64,000 nucleotides of DNA from Streptomyces sp. NBC_00273 (GTDB lineage Bacteria > Actinomycetota > Actinomycetes > Streptomycetales > Streptomycetaceae). The DNA lies in the NCBI RefSeq assembly GCF_036178145.1, contig NZ_CP108067.1, positions 3,410,001 to 3,474,000 of the forward strand. Reading direction: 5' to 3'. Made by a program: the position numbers and the translations under genes. Of the stretch, positions 41,022 to 49,916 are shown piece by piece. Position 1 is the stretch's first letter. Every line of letters begins with the position of its first letter. The notes below the pieces were generated by a model, which was not told the DNA's origin, did no database searches, and saw nothing but the letters and a program-made list of their open reading frames with translations.

Positions 41022-43412
41022 TCAGGACGTTCCGGACAGGCGGACCAGTAGCGGAGTCGCCCGGTCCCCGCGCACCGAGGTCAGCGACAGCACCGCGTGC
41101 CCCGGCGGCACCGCGTGCGCCAGATCCGAAGCGGACCACCGCTCCCGCTCCACCTGACGCACGGTCACCGCGTCCGTGGTGACCGCCTTGCCGGTGACGA
41201 GCTTGCGGAAGGAGTGCATCAGGCGGGTGAGCGGCTGGTCGGCGAAGACGGTCCGGTGGGTGACGTCCCGCGTCTCCACCCACTCCGTGCCCCAGGCCTC
41301 GGCGAACCGCTTGCCGTCCCAGGTGGTGACCCCGGAGAAGGCCATCCGGCAGCCGACCGCCCCGAGCAGCGGGGTCCGCAGCGCCTCCGGTACGTCGTCC
41401 AGCGTGCGCAGCGTGAGCAGGACGCCCGCATGGGCCGAGCGCAGCTGCTGGATGCCCCGCACGGTCTCTGCGGTCAGGGTGTGGGAGGCGTCGTCGAAGG
41501 CGAGGAACGCGAAGAGGGAGCGGTCGGTGCGGGCGGCTGCGGCGGCGTTGAACTGGGCGAGCAGCAGCCGGGCCAGCATGCGGGAGGCGTCCGCGTGCCC
41601 GCGTTCGGGCAGGTCCACGCGGACACGGATCGGGTGCTCCAGGGCACGCAGCGAGAACGGCCGGCCCTGGCCGGTGGTGTCGAAGAAGCCGGCGAACGCG
41701 GGCCGGTCCAGCAGGGCCACCCGGTCCGCGAGGGCCTGACCGGGGTCCAGGTGGGACCCGTGCTGGCGAGCCCGGGCGTCGAGCTCGCGCAGCATGGCGT
41801 GCTGCCCGGCGAGGTCGCGGCGCAGCGCGTCGAAGGCGGTGGGGACCTGGTCGAGCAGCTCGCGCAGTTCGGGGACGGTCGGGAAGCGGTCGTAGGCCGC
41901 CCGGAACGGCCCGAGGAGCTGGGCGAGGGCGGTCGCGGCCCGGCGTACGTCGACCCCGGGAACGTCTCCGACGAAGGCCTCCGCGAGCAGGGTGGCGGCC
42001 TCGTCGGGGTCGGTTGCGCCGCCGTAGAGATCGAGGTCGTAGACGGAGGCGGGGTCGCCGACCCGGACCACGACGTCGAAGGCGGCGTCCGGCCCGAGCT
42101 GGGCGCCGGCCGCGCCGACGGCGACGACCGCGGCCTGGCCGGCGAGGGCCTGGAGCGAGAGCGACTCGACGACGGGCCGCACCAGCCGCCGGGTCTTGCC
42201 GGCGCCGGAGGGCCCGACGGCGAGCAGGGAGGTACCGAGCACGTCGGGATCGAGGGCGAGGGCGGTGCCGCGGCGGGAGTACGGGTTGCGGGCACCCTCT
42301 TCCACGGTGCCCAGCAGCACCTGCCGGACCAGCAGATCGTGCCGGGCGGCCCGCACGGGCAGGTCTCGCGCCCCGGACGGGTGCACACAGGCCCCGGCGC
42401 CCTTGTCGCGCACGGCGTCGGCGAAGGCCCGCATCCGCGAGGGGTCGACGCGCACGGAGTCCCACGCCCGCCGGATCCGGGCGTAGTCGACATCGTTCAT
42501 CCGCCCGCCCCCGGCCTCCGATTCCAGCCGATCAGCGGCCTCCACCAACCCCGCGGCGCGTACTTGCGGCCACATAGCGGGGTCTTCAAGCGGATTCTCG
42601 GCAGGGAACCGCTGCGGGCGATCCGAACCTCCCACGATCGTCGGCGCCGTCGACCGCGAGGTGGCGGGCGAGGAAAGCCTCGCCAGTCGGCGCAGCAGCC
42701 GGGCGCCGCCACCGAGCCCTGCGAATGCCGCGATCAGAACCACATCGATCACGGTCCTGGCCGTGCTCATGAGATTGCGGTTGGCCTCTCGGTCGCCCCC
42801 CGGACTGCGGTCGAAGTCGAGGAAGCCCTCCACCAGCTGCCGCAGCGGCAATTGGTAGTTGTGGACGAGCAGCAACGTCACATAAGCGAGCGGTACGACC
42901 GCCAGGGCCTGCGCCCATGGACCCCGGGCGACGACCAGGCGGCTCCAAGCGGCCTTCCAGCTGCCGAGCCGGCCGAAGCCGTAGAGGAGCACCAAGACGA
43001 ACAGCAGCTCGTAGATCGGTTTGGCCTGGACTCCCCCCGTTTCCAGGACCGGCTCGCCGTTCGCCGACCACCAACTGTGAGGTGTGAAGAGCTTGAGCGG
43101 CGCGTCCCAGAACGGGATGTAGGTGTTGCGCATGAGGGACCAGACGAGGACGCAGGCCAGGAAGGAAATGACGGCTCCGCTGGCGAGGGCCCGGTCGGGG
43201 GTCTGCGCGGCTTCCACGGTCGGACGCGGGGTGTGGCCGTACCTCCAGACACCCGGCTCGGCGACGGGGCGGGCGATGCGCAGCCAGTCGGCGAGGGTCG
43301 GCCCCTGGCCGGGGGCGTGGCTGGGCTTCGGAGGGTGCGTGGGGGGGCCGGCAGGTCTCGGTACCTGACCCGCACGGGTCGCCTGTCCCTCGTACGCACC
43401 GTCGGTGTCCAT
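41022..43412 (-). CDS. Membrane ATP-binding protein, VirD4/TraG-like
   Basis: The 796-residue protein begins with a Pro-rich cytoplasmic stretch, then four likely membrane helices (about 78-95, 132-147, 167-185, 222-240) and a C-terminal ATPase domain. The P-loop GPSGAGKT is at 400-407 and a Walker B-like FLAFDDAS follows later. This resembles VirD4/TraG coupling ATPases of conjugation, but no other transfer genes are nearby, so the function in this chromosomal setting is unknown. The start at 43412 (MDTDGAYEG) is the first ATG before the membrane segments. It is divergent from gabT with 237 bp between. Confidence 0.8.
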   Translation of the reverse strand: MDTDGAYEGQATRAGQVPRPAGPPTHPPKPSHAPGQGPTLADWLRIARPVAEPGVWRYGHTPRPTVEAAQTPDRALASGAVISFLACVLVWSLMRNTYIPFWDAPLKLFTPHSWWSANGEPVLETGGVQAKPIYELLFVLVLLYGFGRLGSWKAAWSRLVVARGPWAQALAVVPLAYVTLLLVHNYQLPLRQLVEGFLDFDRSPGGDREANRNLMSTARTVIDVVLIAAFAGLGGGARLLRRLARLSSPATSRSTAPTIVGGSDRPQRFPAENPLEDPAMWPQVRAAGLVEAADRLESEAGGGRMNDVDYARIRRAWDSVRVDPSRMRAFADAVRDKGAGACVHPSGARDLPVRAARHDLLVRQVLLGTVEEGARNPYSRRGTALALDPDVLGTSLLAVGPSGAGKTRRLVRPVVESLSLQALAGQAAVVAVGAAGAQLGPDAAFDVVVRVGDPASVYDLDLYGGATDPDEAATLLAEAFVGDVPGVDVRRAATALAQLLGPFRAAYDRFPTVPELRELLDQVPTAFDALRRDLAGQHAMLRELDARARQHGSHLDPGQALADRVALLDRPAFAGFFDTTGQGRPFSLRALEHPIRVRVDLPERGHADASRMLARLLLAQFNAAAAARTDRSLFAFLAFDDASHTLTAETVRGIQQLRSAHAGVLLTLRTLDDVPEALRTPLLGAVGCRMAFSGVTTWDGKRFAEAWGTEWVETRDVTHRTVFADQPLTRLMHSFRKLVTGKAVTTDAVTVRQVERERWSASDLAHAVPPGHAVLSLTSVRGDRATPLLVRLSGTS

Positions 43413-43534
43413 GAACCCCTGCCCCCTGCCCGTGCCATGCGCTGCGGCGCTCAATCTAGTGCCCGACGGGGGCCTTGGACCTGCACCCCGCAATGATCCA
43501 CAAGATGTGCGGCGCATCCTCCCTATGGCCGTCA

Positions 43535-43630
43535 CGGACAAGGACACGCGGTGATCACTACCGAACGGAGCATGCAGGACCCCCGCTCCCGGGCCTAGCC
43601 TGCGGACAAAGAGACAAGTGCGTCCGAAAA
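43535..43630. promoter_or_regulatory. gabT upstream region with GGACAA boxes
   Basis: Upstream of gabT are CGGACAA (43535-43541) and CGGACAAA (43603-43610), followed by CCGAAAA (43624-43630). They resemble the repeats before the aldehyde dehydrogenase, so both may answer to the PucR regulator. The gabT ribosome-binding site AGGAG lies near 43639. Confidence 0.4.
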
Positions 43631-43649
43631 CACCCCCCAGGAGCCCCCT

Positions 43650-44996
43650 ATGACCGCTGTTCCGCAGGAGCGCAAGATCGTCACCGCGATCCCCGGCCCC
43701 AAGTCGCAGGAGCTGCAGGCCCGCCGCCTCCAGACCGTGGCCGGTGGCGTGGGCTCCGTGCTGCCCGTCTTCACGGCCCGCGCGGGCGGCGGCATCATCG
43801 AGGACGTCGACGGCAACCGTCTGATCGACTTCGGTTCCGGCATCGCCGTGACCTCGGTCGGCGCCTCCGCCGAGGCCGTGGTGCGCCGCGCCTCCGCGCA
43901 GCTCGCCGACTTCACCCACACCTGTTTCATGGTCACCCCGTACGAGGGCTACGTCGAGGTCTGCGAGGCCCTCGCCGAGCTGACCCCGGGCACCCACTCC
44001 AAGAAGTCGGCCCTGTTCAACTCCGGCGCCGAGGCCGTCGAGAACGCCGTCAAGATCGCCCGTTCGTACACCAAGCGCCAGGCCGTCGTCGTCTTCGACC
44101 ACGGCTACCACGGCCGCACGAACCTCACCATGGCGCTGACGGCGAAGAACATGCCGTACAAGCAGGGCTTCGGTCCGTTCGCCCCCGAGGTCTACCGCGT
44201 CCCGGTCGCCTACGGCTACCGCTGGCCCACCGGTGCCGAGAACTGCGGCCCCGAGGCCGCCGCCCAGGCGATCGACCAGATCACCAAGCAGATCGGCGCC
44301 GAGAACGTCGCCGCGATCATCATCGAGCCGGTCCTCGGCGAGGGCGGCTTCATCGAGCCGGCCAAGGGCTTCCTGCCCGCGATCGTGAAGTTTGCCAACG
44401 ACAACGGCATCGTCTTCGTCGCCGACGAGATCCAGTCCGGCTTCTGCCGCACCGGCCAGTGGTTCGCGTGCGAGGACGAGGGCATCGTCCCGGACCTGAT
44501 CACCACCGCCAAGGGCATCGCGGGCGGTCTGCCGCTGGCCGCCGTGACCGGCCGCGCCGAGATCATGGACGCCGCGCACGCGGGTGGCCTGGGTGGCACC
44601 TACGGCGGCAACCCGGTGGCCTGCGCCGGTGCGCTCGGCTCCATCGAGACCATGAAGGAGCTCGACCTCAACGCCGCGGCGAAGAAGATCGAGTCCGTCA
44701 TGAAGGCCCGCCTGACGGCCATGCAGGAGAAGTACGACATCATCGGCGACATCCGCGGCCGCGGCGCCATGATCGCGATCGAGCTGGTCAAGGACCCGGT
44801 GTCCAAGACCCCGTTCCCGGAGGCGGCCGGCGCGCTCGCCAAGGCCTGCCACGCCGAGGGCCTGCTCGTCCTCACCTGCGGCACCTACGGCAACGTGCTC
44901 CGCTTCCTCCCGCCGATCGTCATCGGCGAGGACCTGCTGAACGAGGGCCTGGACCTCATCGAGGCCGCGTTCGCGGCCATCGGCACGGCCATCTGA
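43650..44996 (+). CDS. gabT: 4-aminobutyrate--2-oxoglutarate aminotransferase
   Basis: GabT transfers the amino group of GABA to 2-oxoglutarate, giving succinate semialdehyde and glutamate. The 448-residue protein is a class III PLP enzyme: NSGAEAVENAVKIAR, FVADEIQSGFCRTG (PLP-contacting Asp) and TTAKGIAGGLPLAAV (Schiff-base Lys) are clear. The ATG at 43650 follows AGGAG. It lies near an aldehyde dehydrogenase that could take succinate semialdehyde and a polyamine operon whose aminobutyraldehyde dehydrogenase makes GABA, so together they connect putrescine to the TCA cycle. Confidence 0.95.
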   Translation: MTAVPQERKIVTAIPGPKSQELQARRLQTVAGGVGSVLPVFTARAGGGIIEDVDGNRLIDFGSGIAVTSVGASAEAVVRRASAQLADFTHTCFMVTPYEGYVEVCEALAELTPGTHSKKSALFNSGAEAVENAVKIARSYTKRQAVVVFDHGYHGRTNLTMALTAKNMPYKQGFGPFAPEVYRVPVAYGYRWPTGAENCGPEAAAQAIDQITKQIGAENVAAIIIEPVLGEGGFIEPAKGFLPAIVKFANDNGIVFVADEIQSGFCRTGQWFACEDEGIVPDLITTAKGIAGGLPLAAVTGRAEIMDAAHAGGLGGTYGGNPVACAGALGSIETMKELDLNAAAKKIESVMKARLTAMQEKYDIIGDIRGRGAMIAIELVKDPVSKTPFPEAAGALAKACHAEGLLVLTCGTYGNVLRFLPPIVIGEDLLNEGLDLIEAAFAAIGTAI

Positions 44997-44998
44997 TC

Positions 44999-45017
44999 GA
45001 ACGTCTAGAACGTTCGC
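44999..45017 (+). terminator. Weak hairpin after gabT
   Basis: CGAACGT and ACGTTCG form a 7-bp stem with a 5-nt loop, starting three bases after the gabT stop. It is the only hairpin seen there and is weak. Confidence 0.4.
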
Positions 45018-45138
45018 ACGCAGCGACCGGCCCCTACCGGCGGTAACGGGCGGACGCTGTGAAGAAGCTGTGGGGGGCCGATGGCGGGAGCGCGATCCTG
45101 CTGTCGGTCCCCCTTTCACTGCCGTACGGTTTCTGCAG

Positions 45139-45957
45139 ATGAGTGAGACACCCCGCTCCAGGGAAACCGGGGGCGACACCAGTACTGGGCTTCCCCAGCA
45201 CCGTACTGGGCATGCGTTCGCGCACACTCCTCACCGATCGGACAGCCGTTCGCCCCAAACCCCCCGGGGCGCCCGGCAACCCGATCCGGGCGGCCGTCCC
45301 GGAACCATCCCCCCTGTTCCGGGACGGCCGGCCACTCCTCTCCTGATCGCCGCGCTCTGCGGCCTCCTCTTCTCCCTGGTCACCTGGCAGGTGCTGGTAT
45401 CCGGCCCGCTGCTGACCCCGGACCACTCGCTGAGCCGCGCCCTGGTGCGCACGGTCCCGGACTCCGTCACCGAGCGCCTCTCCGACCTCGGCAACGTCCC
45501 GGTCGCCGTGCCCGTCCTCGTCCTGGCCATGGCCTACGCCGCCCGGCGCGGGCGGGCGCTGGCCGCCGGGGCCGCGGGCCTGGCGATGGCCCTGGTGCCG
45601 GCCCTGGTCATCCCGTTCAAGGCGTGGACCGCCCGGCCGGGACCCCTGGAACCCTGGGCCGCCGGCTACTTCCCCTCGGGCCACACGGCCACCGCGGCCG
45701 TCGCCTACCTCGGCGCGGCCCTGCTCGTGCGCCCGTACACCCGCCGGGCATGGCCGACGGCCGCCGCCCTGGTCCTCACGGGGGCGACGGCCGTCGGGCT
45801 GGTCCTGCGGGGGTGGCACTGGCCGCTGGACGTCCTGGCCAGCCTGCTGCTCTGCACTCCCCTCCTGCTCGGCGTGGCGTGGGCCGTCCGGACGGGCCGG
45901 CCGGGCCGGCCGAGCCAGCTGGGCCGGCCCGGCCAGCCGGCTCAGCCGCCGAAGTAG
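45139..45957 (+). CDS. PAP2-family membrane phosphatase
   Basis: The 272-residue protein has a disordered N-terminus of about 60 residues followed by five or six membrane helices. The PAP2 phosphatase signature is complete: KAWTARP, then PSGHT, then RGWHWPLD with the conserved Arg, His and Asp. Such enzymes remove phosphate from lipid phosphates such as undecaprenyl or phosphatidate. The C-terminal tail is a short Gly/Arg/Pro-rich run; its DNA forms a strong hairpin. The start at 45139 is the best placed ATG; a later start cannot be ruled out. Its 3' end overlaps the convergent chitinase gene by 16 bp. Confidence 0.88.
   Translation: MSETPRSRETGGDTSTGLPQHRTGHAFAHTPHRSDSRSPQTPRGARQPDPGGRPGTIPPVPGRPATPLLIAALCGLLFSLVTWQVLVSGPLLTPDHSLSRALVRTVPDSVTERLSDLGNVPVAVPVLVLAMAYAARRGRALAAGAAGLAMALVPALVIPFKAWTARPGPLEPWAAGYFPSGHTATAAVAYLGAALLVRPYTRRAWPTAAALVLTGATAVGLVLRGWHWPLDVLASLLLCTPLLLGVAWAVRTGRPGRPSQLGRPGQPAQPPK
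45899..45934. terminator. Hairpin inside the 3' end of the PAP2 gene
   Basis: A perfect 13-bp GC-only stem (45899-45911 with 45922-45934) closes a 10-nt loop inside the coding sequence of the PAP2 gene's tail, just beyond the chitinase stop. It probably serves as terminator for the convergent pair. Confidence 0.65.
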
Positions 45958-47744
45958 GCGTCGAAGTTCCGGCTGAACTCCCAGCCTCCGAAGCGGTCCC
46001 AGTTGATCGACCAGGTCATCAGGCCGCGCAGACCCGGCCAGGTGCCGTGGGTCTGGTAGGTCCCGCAGTCGGTCTTCTTCGTCAGGCAGTTCAGCGCCTT
46101 GTTCACCTCCGCGGGCGAGGTGTGACCGTTGCCCGCGTTGGTCGTGGCCGGGAGGCCGATGGCGACCTGGTCCGGGCGCAGGGCCGGGAAGACCCGGGTC
46201 GCGTTCCCGGCGACCGGGAAGCCGGTGAGCAGCATGTCGGTCATGGCGATGTGGAAGTCGGCGCCGCCCATGGAGTGGTACTGGTTGTCGAGGCCCATGA
46301 TCGAGCCCGAGTTGTAGTCCTGCACGTGGAGCAGGGTGAGGTCGTCGCGCAGGGCGTGGATGACCGGGAGGTACGCGCCGGCGCGCGGGTCCTGGCCGCC
46401 CCAGGGGCCGGAGCCGTAGTACTGGTAGCCCAGCTGGACGAAGAAGGTCTCCGGAGCCATGGTCAGGACGAAGTCCGGGCCGTACTTGGCCGTCAGGGCC
46501 TTCACGGCCGAGATCAGGTTGACGACGACCGCGGTGGTGGGAGCCCGGAAATCGGTGTCCCCGGTCGCGAGGGACAGGGAGTGGCCCTCGAAGTCGATGT
46601 CCAGGCCGTTGAGGCCGTACTCGTCGATGATCTTGCTGACGGAGGAGACGAAGGCGTCCCGGGCGGCCGTGGTCGCGAGCTGGACCTGGCCGTTCTGGCC
46701 GCCGATCGAGATCAGCACCTTCTTGCCGGCGGCCTGCTTGGCCTTGATCGCCGCTTTGAACTCCGCCGGGGATTCGACGTTCGGGCATTCCGCGACCGGG
46801 CAGAGCCGGAAGCGGATGTCGCCCGAGGTCACCGAGGTCGGTTCGCCGAAGGCGAGGTTGATGACGTCCCAGGAGACGGGCACGTCGGCCATCCGGACGT
46901 ATCCGGACCCGTTGGCGAAGCTCGCGTGCAGGTAGCCGACGAGTGCGTGGGCGGGCAGGCCACCACCGCCGCCACCGCCGCCGGGCGTGGTCGCGGAGGC
47001 GGGCGCGCTCTGCGGGGACTCACCCGCCGCGTTCACCGCGCTGACCCGGAAGGTGTACGTGGTGGCCGCGGCGAGGCCGGTCACGGCAGCCGAGACGGAC
47101 GTGACGCTCAAGGGCGCCGCGCCGTCCCGGTGGACGGTGTACGAGGTGGCGCCCGGCACCGCCGACCAGGACAGTGCGACCGCGTTCGAGGAGGTGGCGG
47201 AGGCGGTCAGGCCGGTGGGGGCGGCCGGGGGCTGGGGCTGCCCGGGACCGCCGGGGTCCGGGCCGACCAGGGTGAGGTCGTCGGTGACATGGGCGGGCTG
47301 GCCGTACCAACCGTGGGTGTAGACGGTCACCGAGGTCGTGGACGGGCCGGTGCGGAAGGTTGTGGTCAGCTGCTTCCAGGCCCCCGGCGACTGCGTCCAG
47401 GTCGACGCGTCGGTGGTGCCGGTGCCGGTCGCGCCGAGGTAGACGTACGCGCCCTGCACCCATGCGCCGAGCGCGTACGTCGAGTCGGGCTTGACGGTGA
47501 CGGTCTGGGAGCAGCGGGCGTTGTCCTGGCCGGCCGGGGTGGCCCGCAGGGCGGAACTTCCCCCGTGGACGGGTGTGGTGACGACGGCTCCGCTGCCGCC
47601 CGAGCAGCTCCAGCCGTCGAGGCCGGCCTCGAAGCCTCCGTTGCGTACGAGGTCGGCGTCGGCCGCCGCGGCCGGCGGGCCCGCGGCGAGGAAACCGGCC
47701 GCCGCGAGGGCGGCGGCCGTGAGGAGGGGTATGGCTCTGCGCAC
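45942..47744 (-). CDS. Secreted GH18 chitinase with carbohydrate-binding and FnIII domains
   Basis: The 600-residue protein has a signal peptide (about 1-28), a carbohydrate-binding beta-sandwich (NGGFEAGLDGWSCSGG, to about 150), a fibronectin type III domain (about 165-255), a Gly linker and a GH18 catalytic domain. The catalytic stretch is NGLDIDFEG with the acid Glu; the first position of the usual D-x-x-D-x-D-x-E pattern is Asn instead of Asp, which occurs in other Streptomyces chitinases. It hydrolyses chitin outside the cell. A DasR-type operator overlaps its promoter. Confidence 0.93.
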   Translation of the reverse strand: MRRAIPLLTAAALAAAGFLAAGPPAAAADADLVRNGGFEAGLDGWSCSGGSGAVVTTPVHGGSSALRATPAGQDNARCSQTVTVKPDSTYALGAWVQGAYVYLGATGTGTTDASTWTQSPGAWKQLTTTFRTGPSTTSVTVYTHGWYGQPAHVTDDLTLVGPDPGGPGQPQPPAAPTGLTASATSSNAVALSWSAVPGATSYTVHRDGAAPLSVTSVSAAVTGLAAATTYTFRVSAVNAAGESPQSAPASATTPGGGGGGGGLPAHALVGYLHASFANGSGYVRMADVPVSWDVINLAFGEPTSVTSGDIRFRLCPVAECPNVESPAEFKAAIKAKQAAGKKVLISIGGQNGQVQLATTAARDAFVSSVSKIIDEYGLNGLDIDFEGHSLSLATGDTDFRAPTTAVVVNLISAVKALTAKYGPDFVLTMAPETFFVQLGYQYYGSGPWGGQDPRAGAYLPVIHALRDDLTLLHVQDYNSGSIMGLDNQYHSMGGADFHIAMTDMLLTGFPVAGNATRVFPALRPDQVAIGLPATTNAGNGHTSPAEVNKALNCLTKKTDCGTYQTHGTWPGLRGLMTWSINWDRFGGWEFSRNFDAYFGG

Positions 47745-47777
47745 AACTGCCTCCGGGGCATGGGGGGATGGAGGGGG

Positions 47778-48302
47778 TCAGCGGCGCCCAAGATGGTCCA
47801 GACCAATGCCCTTGTCAAGACGTCCGGCCTCCTCCGTCAGCACGCGCGCGGCCGCCTCGTGCATCGCCAGCTCCAGCACGGCCGGATCGGTGAGCGTCCC
47901 CTCGCCGTCCGGGAGCACCAGCCAGCGCACCCCGCCGATCGTCCGGCCGGGGTACGGGACCACGATCCAACTCCCGTGCCCGACACCCCGTACGCCCGTA
48001 CCGAGCCACCCCGACGCCGTGCCGGCCGGTACGAAGAAACCCAACCGGGGCATCGATGTGCGGCTCCGCCGCGTGGCACCGAAATCGGCGAGCACCGGGC
48101 CGGGCCGGTCGATCAGCATGTTGAGCACGTCAAGGGTGGGCCGCCCCAGCTCCTCGGGCAGGATCAGTACGTCCCAGCCGCGGCCGGCGGGCAGCAGGGC
48201 GACCCCGAGGGGGTTGCGCTCCCACTCCCACCGGCAGGCGTCCGGATCCGGCGCCACCGATACCAGCCATTCCACCGCCGTCTTGGCCCCCGGGATCGTC
48301 AT
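47778..48302 (-). CDS. Actinobacterial protein of unknown function (primase-polymerase-like N-domain family)
   Basis: The 174-residue soluble protein has the pattern of short actinobacterial proteins related to the N-terminal domain of bifunctional primase/polymerases: PLGVALLPAGRGWDVLILPEELG near the start and GSWIVVPYPGRTIGGVRWLVLPDG later. The metal-binding acidic pair of active primases is not obvious, so activity is doubtful. It starts with ATG at 48302. The chitinase promoter lies in its last codons. I am not sure of the family assignment. Confidence 0.6.
   Translation of the reverse strand: MTIPGAKTAVEWLVSVAPDPDACRWEWERNPLGVALLPAGRGWDVLILPEELGRPTLDVLNMLIDRPGPVLADFGATRRSRTSMPRLGFFVPAGTASGWLGTGVRGVGHGSWIVVPYPGRTIGGVRWLVLPDGEGTLTDPAVLELAMHEAAARVLTEEAGRLDKGIGLDHLGRR
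47790..47818 (-). promoter_or_regulatory. Chitinase promoter with DasR-type operator
   Basis: On the minus strand TTGACA (complement of 47813-47818) and CATCTT (complement of 47790-47795) lie 17 bp apart. The palindrome TGGTCTGGACCA (47794-47805) overlaps the -10 region and spacer; it differs by one base from the DasR consensus TGGTCTAGACCA, which controls chitin and N-acetylglucosamine genes in Streptomyces. The site lies partly in the 3' end of the upstream gene. Confidence 0.8.
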
Positions 48303-48455
48303 CGCCCGGCCTCCGTTCCCTGTAGGTGAGGGGTTCTCACCTGGAGAGAGCGGGGCCGGGCGCAGGTATGACGCGGGTTCCGTTACTCCATGGCAGTGAA
48401 TCGGGTCACACGGTGACGGCCGGCCCGGTGCCGGGGGGGGTGCGCTCAGGACGCC

Positions 48456-49874
48456 CTAGCTGTCGAAGCCGAGGCCGAAGCGGTCCAGCGTCTTGAGCCA
48501 CAGGTTCCGGTGTCCGCCGCGGGCGTCCGCGCGGGCCAGCGACCACTTGGTGAGCGCGATCCCGGTCCAGGCGAAGGGCTCGGGCGGGAACGGCATCGGC
48601 TTGGACTTCACCATCTCCAGCCGGGTGCGCTCGGTGGTGAGCCCGTCCAGCAGGTCCAGCATCACGTCCGCCCCGAAGCGGGTGGCCCCCACGCCGAGGC
48701 CGGTGTAGCCGGCGGCGTAGGCCACCTTGCCCGCATGCGCCGTGCCGAAGAAGGCGGAGAAGCGCGAGCAGGTGTCGATCGCGCCGCCCCAGGCGTGGCT
48801 GAACTTCAACCCCTCCAGCTGCGGGAACGCCGTGAAGAAGTGCTCCGCGAGCTTGAGGTAGGTCTCGGGACGGTGGTCGTACTCGGAGTCGAGCTTCCCC
48901 CGGTAGGGGTAGATCGCGTCGTAGCCGCCCCACAGGATCCGGTTGTCGCGGGTGATCCGGAAGTAGTGGAACTGGTTGGCGCTGTCGCCGAGCCCCTGCC
49001 GCCCCTTCCAGCCGATCGCGGCCAGCTGGGCCTCGTCGAGGGGCTCGCTCATCAGCGCGTAGTCGTAGACCGGGACGGTGAACGGGCGGACCCGGCGGAC
49101 CAGCGAGGGGAAGATGTTGGTGCCGAGGGCGACCCGGCGCGCGAGGATCGTGCCGTAGGGGGTCGTCACGGTCATCCCGGAGCCGGCCGCGGCCAGCTTG
49201 AGGCCGCGGGTGTTCTCGTAGATCCGCACCCCGAGCTCCAGGCAGGCCCGCTTGAGGCCCCAGGCCAGCTTCGCCGGGTTGAGCATGGCGACGCCGTCGC
49301 GGTCCCAGAGGCCCGCGAGGAAGGTCGGCGAGTCGACCTCGGCGCGCACCGCCTCGCCGTCCAGCCATTCGGAGCCGTCGGCGAGGCCCAGGCGCATCGC
49401 CTCCTCGTGCAGTTCGCGCAGCTCCTCGACCTGGTGCGGTTCCGTGGCGACGTCGATCTCGCCGGTCCGCTCGAAGTCGCAGTCGATGCCGTAGCGGGCG
49501 ACGGCCTCCTCGATGGCGTCGAGGTTGCGGGCGCCCAGCTCCTCCAGCTTGGCCAGCTCGCCGGGCCAGCGGGCCAGCCCGTTGCTGAGGCCGTGGGTGA
49601 GGGAGGCGGCGCAGAATCCGCCGTTGCGGCCGGAGGCGGCCCAGCCCGCCTCCTTGCTCTCGATCAGCACGACGTCCCGTCCGGGGTCGCGCTCCTTGGC
49701 GATCAGGGCGGTCCACAGTCCGCTGTAGCCGCCGCCGATGACCAGCAGGTCGCAGCGCTCGTCGGAGGTGAGCGCCGGCTCGGCGGCGGGCTTGCCGGGG
49801 TCGTCCAGCCAGTACGAGACCGGCTTCGCTTCGGAAAGTGATGCAGCAACACTACGCATGGCGACTGGGGCCAT
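48456..49874 (-). CDS. FAD-dependent amine oxidase (DAO/PuuB-like)
   Basis: The 472-residue protein is a flavin-dependent oxidoreductase of the DAO family. It has the Rossmann GGGYSGLWTALIAKE, the GWAASGRNGGFC segment that contacts FAD, and a late GYTGLGVGATRFG motif. In this operon it most likely oxidises putrescine, gamma-glutamyl-putrescine or a related amine. The start at 49874 is preferred because GGGAG precedes it; TTG 49883 and ATG 49859 are alternatives. It is the last gene of the six-gene polyamine operon, 42 bp after potC. Confidence 0.88.
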   Translation of the reverse strand: MAPVAMRSVAASLSEAKPVSYWLDDPGKPAAEPALTSDERCDLLVIGGGYSGLWTALIAKERDPGRDVVLIESKEAGWAASGRNGGFCAASLTHGLSNGLARWPGELAKLEELGARNLDAIEEAVARYGIDCDFERTGEIDVATEPHQVEELRELHEEAMRLGLADGSEWLDGEAVRAEVDSPTFLAGLWDRDGVAMLNPAKLAWGLKRACLELGVRIYENTRGLKLAAAGSGMTVTTPYGTILARRVALGTNIFPSLVRRVRPFTVPVYDYALMSEPLDEAQLAAIGWKGRQGLGDSANQFHYFRITRDNRILWGGYDAIYPYRGKLDSEYDHRPETYLKLAEHFFTAFPQLEGLKFSHAWGGAIDTCSRFSAFFGTAHAGKVAYAAGYTGLGVGATRFGADVMLDLLDGLTTERTRLEMVKSKPMPFPPEPFAWTGIALTKWSLARADARGGHRNLWLKTLDRFGLGFDS

Positions 49875-49916
49875 GGCTTCCAACTCCCTACGGAACTGAT
49901 GACGTGCTTTCCCGAA

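Noticed and set aside
41022..43412. Evidence of an integrated conjugative element from the VirD4-like ATPase
   Set aside because: No integrase, relaxase, replication gene, att repeats or tRNA insertion site is nearby, and neighbouring genes follow the normal chromosomal order.
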